From contig URQP01000042.1 in assembly GCA_900550025.1 (NCBI GenBank), positions 1 to 19,497 on the forward strand: DNA of 19,497 nucleotides, written 5' to 3'. This document shows positions 7,953 to 14,567 of the stretch, piece by piece. Numbering within the stretch: the stretch's first letter is position 1; every line of letters starts with the position of its first letter. Under the pieces are notes generated by a model. That model saw nothing but the letters and a program-made list of their open reading frames with translations. It did not search any database and was not told the origin of the DNA. Source of the DNA: an uncultured Porphyromonadaceae bacterium (GTDB lineage: Bacteria > Bacteroidota > Bacteroidia > Bacteroidales > Muribaculaceae). The position numbers and the translations under genes were made by a program.

Positions 7953-8789
7953 ATGGGAAAAATTGTACTCACTGCCGCATTGGGAATAGCGACACTTATG
8001 GCATCGGCAGCAATCAAGCCGACAGAAATCAACACTTTTACTGGCAAACTCGATGGATACGTTTACGAAACAAACAATCCTTATTTGGTTGAATACTTTA
8101 TGCAAGACAATCAGGAGGATTACACGTACAACATCTACAACAGCAATCTTGAGAAAGTATGGAGCTATACAGGCTACATTGAATCCCTCATCAACTATTC
8201 AATGGACACCGATACTGACGGCGACGATTTCACATTCTCCCAATACCTGTTCAACAACGATGATGAGTTCGAATTTTTCTTGCAAAAAGAGCGTCCCGCA
8301 TCGAATCCTGAATACGAAGGACAGACAGAAATCTACGGTTTCAAACTCATGCAGAGCAATGGGAACGCCATTATCGACTTGGATTTTGACCAGCCGTTAA
8401 ATGGCGGAAGCAGCATAAACTTTTACACATACCAACTCGGAAACGGCAAACTAATACTTGAACTTAATTACTATCATAACGGCGACCATTACATACGCTA
8501 TATGTACGACCCTGCACAAGCTGGAGCCGTGCAATTGATTTCCAAAGGGCAGATGAAAGCGTACCCTAACCCCGTGAAAGCCGGCGATATGTTCAGAATC
8601 AGCGGAGTAAAAGGCATCACAGGAGCAACCGTAACAGTCAACCGTATGGACGGCTCTTTGGTCAACGCCTTCATATGCGACGCCACAGTAGCGGAGATAC
8701 CGACAGGCGGAATGTCAGACGGCATGTATCTCTACACCGTTACCCGCAACGGCAAAGTGCTCGCGTCCGGGAAAATCGTCGTGGAATAA
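7953..8789 (+). CDS. Secreted protein of unknown function with T9SS type A C-terminal sorting domain
   Basis: A 278-residue exported protein. The N-terminal signal peptide is MGKIVLTAALGIATLMASAA. Residues about 22-195 are a passenger I do not recognise: rich in Tyr, Asn and Asp, with an acidic run DTDTDGDD at 85-92 that could bind a cation, and beta-rich in character. Residues about 199-278 match a type A type IX secretion sorting domain: AYPNPV (203-208), a central TVNRMDG strand, GGMSDGMYLYTV and a closing GKVLASGKIVVE. This predicts export by the Sec pathway, then passage through the type IX machinery, with release or attachment at the cell surface. The ATG at 7953 is well placed. GC content rises from about 42% in the passenger to about 54% in the sorting domain. 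It appears to be a single-gene unit between two terminator-like hairpins. Confidence 0.85.
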   Translation: MGKIVLTAALGIATLMASAAIKPTEINTFTGKLDGYVYETNNPYLVEYFMQDNQEDYTYNIYNSNLEKVWSYTGYIESLINYSMDTDTDGDDFTFSQYLFNNDDEFEFFLQKERPASNPEYEGQTEIYGFKLMQSNGNAIIDLDFDQPLNGGSSINFYTYQLGNGKLILELNYYHNGDHYIRYMYDPAQAGAVQLISKGQMKAYPNPVKAGDMFRISGVKGITGATVTVNRMDGSLVNAFICDATVAEIPTGGMSDGMYLYTVTRNGKVLASGKIVVE

Positions 8790-8812
8790 CAACACAACAC
8801 TGCATAACATCA

Positions 8813-8848
8813 ACGGCCATCACACTTACTGGGGAGCGTGATGGCCGT
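8813..8848 (+). terminator. Terminator-like hairpin after the T9SS-sorted protein gene
   Basis: Perfect 11-bp inverted repeat, 8813-8823 with 8838-8848, with a 14-nt loop, starting 24 nt after the stop. The following sequence (CGTTGCACAATTTGTT) lacks a continuous T-run, so termination may be weak or bidirectional. Confidence 0.6.
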
Positions 8849-8935
8849 CGTTGCACAATTTGTTACAACTTATTGGTGTATGCTAAAAATGAGGACATTT
8901 GTTTTATGGGATGCAAGGTAGTCTATTTACCAGCA

Positions 8936-9125
8936 ATACCAGCCCCGTGGGGGCTGTTGATGCGTAACCCGCCGCCTTGGCGGTGGGGAAAAGGCATACA
9001 AAATCGGCCTCATAGAGGTCGCGCCCGTGGACAGGCTGTCCACCCCAAGCCGCGCTCCGCCACAGCTCCGCTTGCATGGGGCAATTCCGGAGCCTCCACA
9101 AGGCTCTCTTATCCTCAAAGGTAAG
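8936..9125. repeat. GC-rich multi-hairpin intergenic element of unknown nature
   Basis: This block contrasts with the AT-rich spacer around it and holds successive inverted repeats: CAGCCCC/GGGGCTG (8940-8946 with 8950-8956, 3-nt loop); CCCGCCGCC/GGCGGTGGG (8968-8976 with 8979-8987, one G-U); GTGGACAG/CTGTCCAC (9027-9034 with 9036-9043, 1-nt centre); GAGCCT/AGGCTC (9090-9095 with 9101-9106); and a direct repeat GCTCCGC (9054-9060 and 9065-9071). Open frames cross it on both strands, but none looks like a known protein. It could be a dispersed intergenic repeat or a structured RNA. The 8790-9260 gap otherwise holds only the upstream hairpin and the promoter modules described separately. Confidence 0.5.
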
Positions 9126-9136
9126 CCCATCACGCA

Positions 9137-9231
9137 GTTGTTCTGCTCTCGATTTGCATCTTTCCATAAGATAGGCTGCATCTCGGCATAACAATTCCAA
9201 ACAAGTTTGGTTGTTCTGCTCTCGATTTGCA
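9137..9231 (+). repeat. 22-bp direct repeats, the second copy within the MFS gene promoter
   Basis: GTTGTTCTGCTCTCGATTTGCA occurs at 9137-9158 and again at 9210-9231, start-to-start 73 bp. The second copy runs into CTATCTTTGCA, a full promoter. The first runs into TCTTTCC, which looks like the same sequence with the three bases CTA missing, so it may be a decayed duplicate. Between them lies an imperfect dyad, 9186-9219 (GCATAACAA..CCAAAC-AA-GTTTGG..TTGTTCTGC). Confidence 0.75.
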
Positions 9232-9240
9232 CTATCTTTG
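9211..9240 (+). promoter_or_regulatory. Predicted promoter of the MFS transporter gene
   Basis: TATCTTTG at 9233-9240 is an exact match to TAnnTTTG. TTG at 9211-9213 lies 19 nt upstream, the usual spacing for the -33 box (consensus TTTG; here GTTG). Transcription would start near 9247, giving a leader of about 14 nt before the ATG at 9261. The right arm of an imperfect dyad (9186-9219) covers the -33 area. Confidence 0.7.
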
Positions 9241-9260
9241 CAAACAAAAACGACAATAAA

Positions 9261-10919
9261 ATGACAGAACTGGTAAAAGCAAAACTCAACGATTCCGCCG
9301 CCATGCGGTGGACTGCCCTGCTGTTGCTCGCAATGGCTATGTTTTTCGGATATATCTTTATGGATATACTCTCCCCTATCAAAGACTTGATGCAATCCAC
9401 GCGCGGTTGGGACTCTACAGCGTTCGGGACAATGCAAGGCTCAGAAACATTCCTCAACGTATTCGTATTCTTCCTGATTTTCGCAGGCATAATCCTCGAC
9501 AAGATGGGCGTACGGTTCACCGCCGTACTGTCAGGAGCCGTAATGCTCGTCGGCGCGACAATCAAATGGTATGCCGTAACCGACTCTTTTCAAGGAAGCA
9601 GTCTCGAAACTTGGTTCAACAACAACCTGAACTACATACCGGGATTCGACGAGTTGGGAATCTCTCCGTTCTATGAAGGCATGCCGGCATCGGCCAAATT
9701 GGCTGCAATCGGATTCATGGTGTTCGGATGCGGCGTGGAAATGGCGGGAATCACCGTATCACGTGGAATTGTGAAATGGTTCAAAGGCCACGAGATGGCA
9801 TTGGCCATGGGCTCTGAAATGGCACTGGCCCGGCTCGGCGTAGCCACCTGTATGATTTTTTCTCCAGTATTCGCGCGCCTCGGCGGCGACATCGACGTAT
9901 CACGCTCGGTGGCTTTCGGCGTTGTACTGCTAATGATTGCCCTGATAATGTTCATCACATATTTCTTCATGGACAGGAAACTTGACCGCCAGACAGGAGA
10001 AGAAGAGGAAAAAGACGACCCATTTAAAATCAGCGACATCGGCAACATATTGCGCAGCAGCGGTTTCTGGTTGGTAGCACTTCTTTGCGTGCTCTACTAC
10101 TCTGCAATATTCCCGTTCCAGAAATATGCGGTCAATATGCTGCAATGCAATCTTACATTTACTGAAGTTCCCGCCGGCTCATTCTGGGCAGGCAACACTG
10201 TCACCGTAATACAATACGTGATTATGCTCATAGTGGCAGGGGCTTCGTTCGCAAGCAATTTCTCCAAGACAAAGACAATGAGATACGGAATGCTGGCACT
10301 GGCCGTAGTGTCGCTCGTGGCATTCTGCTATATGGGATATATGCGCCAAAGCGCAGAGACGGTGTTCGCGGTGTTCCCATTGCTGGCAGTGGGAATAACG
10401 CCTATCTTAGGAAAATATGTAGACCATAAGGGTAAGGCCGCATCAATGCTGATTATCGGTTCATTGCTGCTGATTGCCTGCCACCTGACCTTCGCCTTCA
10501 TCCTTCCTGAACTAAAAGGCAACGCCGTAGGAGGAGTAATCCTTGCCTACCTCACCATTCTCGTATTAGGGGCAAGTTTCTCGCTTGTACCGGCATCACT
10601 GTGGCCGAGCGTCCCGAAACTTGTCGACGCAAAAATCATCGGAAGCGCATACGCGCTGATATTCTGGATTCAGAACATCGGGTTATGGCTGTTCCCGCTT
10701 CTTATAGGAAAAGTGCTCGACAAGACAAACTCACAGCTTGTGGCCGACATGCAAAACGGCTTGATAACGGCCGAGGAGGCGGCTGTGTCCTACGACTACA
10801 CCGCTCCGCTCGTGATGCTTGCATGCCTTGGAGCCGCCGCGCTTGTCCTTGGATTCGTTCTCAAATTCATCGACAAGAAAAAAGGCTACGGACTTGAATT
10901 GCCGAATATTACAGAATAA
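9261..10919 (+). CDS. Major facilitator superfamily transporter, substrate unknown
   Basis: Inner membrane carrier of 552 residues with about twelve hydrophobic segments. The N-terminal half starts MRWTALLLLAMAMFFGYIFMDIL and has the loop 2-3 signature region LDKMGVRF after the second or third segment; a charged cytoplasmic loop (DRKLDRQTGEEEEKDDPFK) separates it from the C-terminal half, which has a second signature-like loop, GKYVDHKGKAAS. A long non-cytoplasmic loop (roughly residues 105-145) is unusual for a minimal MFS protein. The frame extends 18 codons upstream across the predicted promoter, so the ATG at 9261 is chosen. The gene has its own promoter and a separate promoter follows before serC, so it appears monocistronic. 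I cannot assign a substrate; resemblance to MFSD1-like and anion:cation symporter-type proteins is only general. Confidence 0.88.
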   Translation: MTELVKAKLNDSAAMRWTALLLLAMAMFFGYIFMDILSPIKDLMQSTRGWDSTAFGTMQGSETFLNVFVFFLIFAGIILDKMGVRFTAVLSGAVMLVGATIKWYAVTDSFQGSSLETWFNNNLNYIPGFDELGISPFYEGMPASAKLAAIGFMVFGCGVEMAGITVSRGIVKWFKGHEMALAMGSEMALARLGVATCMIFSPVFARLGGDIDVSRSVAFGVVLLMIALIMFITYFFMDRKLDRQTGEEEEKDDPFKISDIGNILRSSGFWLVALLCVLYYSAIFPFQKYAVNMLQCNLTFTEVPAGSFWAGNTVTVIQYVIMLIVAGASFASNFSKTKTMRYGMLALAVVSLVAFCYMGYMRQSAETVFAVFPLLAVGITPILGKYVDHKGKAASMLIIGSLLLIACHLTFAFILPELKGNAVGGVILAYLTILVLGASFSLVPASLWPSVPKLVDAKIIGSAYALIFWIQNIGLWLFPLLIGKVLDKTNSQLVADMQNGLITAEEAAVSYDYTAPLVMLACLGAAALVLGFVLKFIDKKKGYGLELPNITE

Positions 10920-10964
10920 TATAAATTAACAGCTAATACTCCATATTATTTTTTTCAAAGCGCA

Positions 10965-10988
10965 TTCCGAATTTCGGAAATATTTCCG
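10965..10988. promoter_or_regulatory. Two overlapping perfect palindromes upstream of serC (candidate operator)
   Basis: TTCCGAA-T-TTCGGAA (10965-10979) is a perfect 7-1-7 palindrome. CGGAAATATTTCCG (10975-10988) is a perfect 14-bp palindrome sharing its left half with the first. The array of TTCCG/CGGAA half-sites ends directly at the predicted -7 box (10989), covering the -10 to -35 region, where a bound protein would block RNA polymerase. The regulator is unknown. Confidence 0.6.
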
Positions 10989-10996
10989 TAAATTTG
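10989..10996 (+). promoter_or_regulatory. Predicted -7 element (TAAATTTG) of the serC-serA operon
   Basis: TAAATTTG is an exact TAnnTTTG match. Transcription would begin near 11003, leaving a leader of about 50 nt before the serC ATG at 11053. No TTTG is present at the -33 spacing; the palindromes occupy that position. Confidence 0.6.
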
Positions 10997-11052
10997 TAAA
11001 AGCATATTTATGATATGCCTGATAATACCAACCATTTTAAAACCATAACGAA

Positions 11053-12120
11053 ATGAAAAAGTACAACTTTTACGCCGGACCGTCGATCCTGAGCCAGTAC
11101 ACAATCAAAAACACCGCCGACGCGGTATTGAATTTCAACGGCACAGGGCTTTCAATCCTTGAAATATCACACAGAAGCAAGGAGTTCCAAGCAGTAATCG
11201 ACGAAGCTAATGCCTTAGTGAAAGAGCTTCTTGATATTCCTTCAGGCTACGAAGTACTGTTCCTCGGCGGAGGAGCAAGCCTACAATTCTGCATGATACC
11301 ATACAATTTTCTCTGCAAGAAAGCGGCATACGTTGATTCAGGAGTATGGGCAAACAAGGCAATAAAGGAAGCTAAACTATTTGGCGAGGTAGAAGTAGTA
11401 GCTTCTTCAAAGGAGGCCAACTACACGTTTGTACCTAAAAATTATACAATCCCCGCGGATGCCGACTATCTGCATATAACGACAAATAACACCATCTATG
11501 GTACTGAATTGCGCAAGGACATCGACTCGCCAATCCCGCTGATTGCCGATATGTCGAGCGACATATTCTCGCGTAAGATTGATGTGTCGAAATACGACGC
11601 AATCTATGCCGGAGCACAGAAAAACCTTGCGCCATCGGGCGTGACGCTAATCATAGTGAAAGAATCCGCACTCGGAAAAGCCGACCGTGTAATCCCTACT
11701 ATGCTCGACTACCGCACGCACGTCAGCAAAGGCTCGATGTTCAACACGCCCCCGGTATTGCCTATCTACTCCGCGCTACAGACACTAAAATGGTATAAGG
11801 AGCAAGGCGGCGTAGAGGCGATGGAAAAGCTCGATAAAGAGAAAGCGGAAAAACTGTACGACGCAATCGACAGCAGTAAGATATTCACAGGAACAGCAAA
11901 TCCGGAAGACCGCTCTATCATGAACGTATGCTTCGTGATGAAACCCGAATACGCCGAATTGGAAAAACAATTCATCGACTTTGCTACCGAGAAAGGCATT
12001 GTCGGAATAAAAGGGCACCGTTCGGTTGGCGGATTCCGCGCGTCAATCTACAATGCAATGCCGCTCGAAGGCGTAGAATACCTAATCAACGCAATGAAGG
12101 AGTTCGAACAAAAATTATAA
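11053..12120 (+). CDS. serC: Phosphoserine aminotransferase
   Basis: PLP-dependent class V aminotransferase that converts 3-phosphohydroxypyruvate and glutamate to O-phosphoserine and 2-oxoglutarate, the second step of serine synthesis; the family also acts in pyridoxal phosphate synthesis. Length is 355 residues, the normal size. It starts with the family hallmark [12 protein letters not shown]. Further markers are [34 protein letters not shown] and [15 protein letters not shown], where Lys190 is the expected PLP Schiff-base lysine. The C-terminal domain ends with [23 protein letters not shown], which carries the substrate-binding residues. The ATG at 11053 leads straight into the conserved N-terminus. 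serA begins 5 nt after its stop, so the two steps are co-expressed, probably under the palindromic site at 10965-10988. Confidence 0.97.
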   Translation: MKKYNFYAGPSILSQYTIKNTADAVLNFNGTGLSILEISHRSKEFQAVIDEANALVKELLDIPSGYEVLFLGGGASLQFCMIPYNFLCKKAAYVDSGVWANKAIKEAKLFGEVEVVASSKEANYTFVPKNYTIPADADYLHITTNNTIYGTELRKDIDSPIPLIADMSSDIFSRKIDVSKYDAIYAGAQKNLAPSGVTLIIVKESALGKADRVIPTMLDYRTHVSKGSMFNTPPVLPIYSALQTLKWYKEQGGVEAMEKLDKEKAEKLYDAIDSSKIFTGTANPEDRSIMNVCFVMKPEYAELEKQFIDFATEKGIVGIKGHRSVGGFRASIYNAMPLEGVEYLINAMKEFEQKL

Positions 12121-12125
12121 CGGCT

Positions 12126-13043
12126 ATGAAGATTTTAGTTGCGACAGAAAAACCATTTGCGGCAATTGCCGTAGAAGGCATCAGAAAGGCGATTGAAGAA
12201 TCAGGCAATGAGCTCGTTCTGCTTGAGAAAGGCACGAAAGACGACCTGATAAAAGCTGTGGCCGACGCCGAAGGTCTTATCGTGAGAAGCGACATTGTAG
12301 ATACGGCTGTTCTCGATGCCGGAAAGAAACTGAAAGTAATCGTGCGCGCCGGCGCAGGTGTCGACAATATCGACCTCGCTGCTGCAAAAGAGCGTGGAAT
12401 ATGTGTAATGAATACTCCGGGACAAAATTCCAATGCCGTAGCCGAACTGGTTTTCGGCATGCTCGTCACTATGATACGCAACCGCTATAACGGCACATCC
12501 GGCACAGAGCTGAAAGGAAAGACGCTCGGCATACACGCATACGGACAAGTCGGCCGCAATGTGGCACGTATAGCAAAAGGGTTCGGAATGGAAGTGTCGG
12601 CACTCGACCCTTTCGTGAAAGACGAAGTGATGGCAGCCGATAATGTAAAGCCTATACACAGCATAGAAGAGCTATACAAAAACAACCAATACGTATCGCT
12701 TCATATACCGGCTACAAGCGAGACACGCAAATCGGTAGGAAAATCGTTGGTGACTCTTATGCCGAAGAACGGCATTCTCGTCAATACGGCCAGAAAAGAA
12801 ATCATCGACGAGGAAAGTCTTGCGGAAGCCTTGCGCGAACGTCAGGATTTACGCTACATAGCGGATGTAAAGCCAGACATTACCGATAAGTTCGCAGAGG
12901 AGTTCGGCGACCGCGTGCTGTTCACACCAAAGAAAATGGGAGCACAGACAGCCGAGGCCAACATAAACGCCGGCATAGCTGCCGCAAACCAAGTCATAGC
13001 TTTCCTGAAAGACGGCTGGAACAAATATCAGGTAAACAAATAA
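12126..13043 (+). CDS. serA: D-3-phosphoglycerate dehydrogenase, short form (type IIIK-like)
   Basis: NAD-dependent oxidation of 3-phosphoglycerate to 3-phosphohydroxypyruvate, the first step of serine synthesis. At 305 residues it has only the substrate- and nucleotide-binding domains and lacks the ACT/ASB regulatory domains of long SerA. Markers: VRAGAGVDNID (74-84), the Rossmann loop LGIHAYGQVGRNVA (134-147), Arg223 in NTARKEIIDEESL as the catalytic Arg, and DVKPDI. The segment that normally reads TPH is FTPKKMGAQTAEA, so Lys269 stands in for the catalytic His. This matches the type IIIK enzymes known from Entamoeba and Bacteroidota (recalled from the literature, not checked). The frame is open 66 codons upstream, inside serC, but the ATG at 12126 starts the family sequence. 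With no ACT domain, serine feedback inhibition is not expected. Confidence 0.95.
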   Translation: MKILVATEKPFAAIAVEGIRKAIEESGNELVLLEKGTKDDLIKAVADAEGLIVRSDIVDTAVLDAGKKLKVIVRAGAGVDNIDLAAAKERGICVMNTPGQNSNAVAELVFGMLVTMIRNRYNGTSGTELKGKTLGIHAYGQVGRNVARIAKGFGMEVSALDPFVKDEVMAADNVKPIHSIEELYKNNQYVSLHIPATSETRKSVGKSLVTLMPKNGILVNTARKEIIDEESLAEALRERQDLRYIADVKPDITDKFAEEFGDRVLFTPKKMGAQTAEANINAGIAAANQVIAFLKDGWNKYQVNK

Positions 13044-13067
13044 TACGACAAAAAATCATAGCAATTA

Positions 13068-13103
13068 AGAAAGTCCCGGCGAATCACATTGCCGGGACTT
13101 TCT
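13068..13103. terminator. Bidirectional terminator between serA and the GH30 gene
   Basis: Perfect 13-bp stem: AGAAAGTCCCGGC (13068-13080) with GCCGGGACTTTCT (13091-13103), 10-nt loop. It lies between convergent genes, 24 nt after serA and 19 nt after the GH30 stop on the other strand. The T-rich end of each arm can serve either direction. Confidence 0.88.
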
Positions 13104-13122
13104 CAATTGTTGATTTACCAAA

Positions 13123-14550
13123 CTAAATCACCCAAGTCTCTATAGTATGTGCTTTTATAATAGCCGGAGAATTATAGCCGTCCATCCACATTCCATATTT
13201 GATATCTTTACCAGTACGGTTAAGAACAACAACCACCAATGTATTATCAGGGTTCAAATATGCCACCGTTTCTAATTGCGAACGATTTGAGGAAGCCGCA
13301 ACTCTCACGGCACCGGGCTTTATAAACTTAGAAAAATGCCCTATATACCAATAAGCGTATGTATAGTGCAATTCTCCAGTTTCCACATCGGCATGCACAG
13401 GAGCAAAACAATAATTATTCAAATGATTTGGTCCTCCGGTCATATCAAGAAGGATGTTCCAATCTGTCCATCCCATCACACCAGAGCGCAAATCGTTCAA
13501 AATATTAGTAGCATAATGCTCCCCACGGTTGACATCATACAACTTATCCTTGTCGAAAAAAGCCAAGCAGCCTTCTGTAAAAATCAGATTCAAGTCAGGA
13601 AATGCCGCCTTTGTCAATTGCACATTGTCATAAAGAGGCTCGCCAGCCCAGTTCTCATACCAATGCACACCGGCACCCCAGACATATTTGGCCGCTTCCG
13701 GATCGTTCATAATTACTGAAACATACTGATATATCAAATCACGGTTATGATCCCATATCATGATTTTCTTATCGTCCATCCCAGCCCTATGCAATGCCGG
13801 CCCGAGATAGTCTTTAAGGAAAACACGCGCCTCGTCGGCATCATACTGACAGGCCTCCCATGCGGTCGCAGCCATTGATTCGTTTTGAATCGACAATCCC
13901 CATATAGGTATATTACGCTTCTCATACTCCTGAATAAACCGGACATAATATTCTGCCCATACCGGATAATATTCCTTCAGCAAATGTCCGCCGGCAAGCA
14001 TCGACTTATTAGTCTTCATCCATGCAGGAGGCGACCATGGCGCAAAAAACAACAGGAAATCATTGCCAACTTTACGCATCACTTCTTTAATCAAAGGAAT
14101 ACGGTACTTTTCATCGTGCGAGACATCGAAGCTCTCAAGGCTATTGTCGCCCTCTTCTATATAGATATAATTATCCGAAGAAAAATCACAGCTGTTCATA
14201 TGAGTCCGAACCAGATTATAACCGATGCCTTTTTCATCGTCATAATAAGCGTCTATGAACTCTTTCTGCTTTTCTCCCGGCAACTTTGCATATACCTCAG
14301 CTGATGCGTCTGTAATAGCGCCGCCAAATCCTATGAATTTTTCAAAACGATGCTTCAAATCAATAAAGATATGGGCATCACCCTCCAATGGTTGTCCATA
14401 TTTGCTAAAAGGTGCAGATACAGAACAATCAATATATTTTCCTTCCGCCTTTGAAGTTGTGTATATCTTTGCAGTGCCATTCTCTATTGCAATAGCACAT
14501 ACAGGTTGCAACAAAGCTATTGCAAGCGGTATAAACAATCTGACATTCAT
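13123..14550 (-). CDS. Glycoside hydrolase family 30 (beta-glucosidase/beta-1,6-glucanase-like)
   Basis: Secreted retaining glycoside hydrolase, 475 residues. An N-terminal signal peptide (MNVRLFIPLAIALLQPVCAIA) has no good lipobox, so the enzyme should be soluble in the periplasm. The TIM-barrel shows GFGGAITDASA (74-84), FAPWSPPAWMKTN (169-181), and LSIQNES with Glu224 as acid/base; FTEGC with Glu326 is the nucleophile. A C-terminal beta-sandwich follows and ends with HTIETWVI, typical of GH30. Family activities include glucosylceramidase, beta-1,6-glucanase, beta-glucosidase and xylanase; the motifs favour subfamilies 1 or 3 over the xylanases, but I cannot fix the substrate. It lies 17 nt after the GH172 gene and ends with TAG before the shared terminator. 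GC content is clearly lower than in its neighbours (several 60-base lines at 32-35%). Confidence 0.92.
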   Translation of the reverse strand: MNVRLFIPLAIALLQPVCAIAIENGTAKIYTTSKAEGKYIDCSVSAPFSKYGQPLEGDAHIFIDLKHRFEKFIGFGGAITDASAEVYAKLPGEKQKEFIDAYYDDEKGIGYNLVRTHMNSCDFSSDNYIYIEEGDNSLESFDVSHDEKYRIPLIKEVMRKVGNDFLLFFAPWSPPAWMKTNKSMLAGGHLLKEYYPVWAEYYVRFIQEYEKRNIPIWGLSIQNESMAATAWEACQYDADEARVFLKDYLGPALHRAGMDDKKIMIWDHNRDLIYQYVSVIMNDPEAAKYVWGAGVHWYENWAGEPLYDNVQLTKAAFPDLNLIFTEGCLAFFDKDKLYDVNRGEHYATNILNDLRSGVMGWTDWNILLDMTGGPNHLNNYCFAPVHADVETGELHYTYAYWYIGHFSKFIKPGAVRVAASSNRSQLETVAYLNPDNTLVVVVLNRTGKDIKYGMWMDGYNSPAIIKAHTIETWVI

Positions 14551-14567
14551 AAAATCAGATTCCCAAT

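Noticed and set aside
8675..9124. Plus-strand open frame of 149 codons through the same block
   Set aside because: It begins inside the T9SS-sorted protein gene in another frame, crosses a terminator-like hairpin and is Arg/Pro-rich low-complexity sequence typical of shadow frames.
9137..9231. Target-site duplication of an insertion sequence or a CRISPR array
   Set aside because: Only two copies, with a 51-bp interval containing a promoter-associated dyad, no transposase and no repeated spacer pattern. A duplicated regulatory module explains it better.
8904..9437. Minus-strand open frame crossing the hairpin block, with a shorter 87-codon version from ATG 9167
   Set aside because: It runs through the stem-loops and the predicted MFS promoter and start, has no recognisable domain or ribosome binding site, and its apparent coding quality is explained by GC-rich repeat sequence. 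Multi-copy conservation as protein would be needed to revive it.
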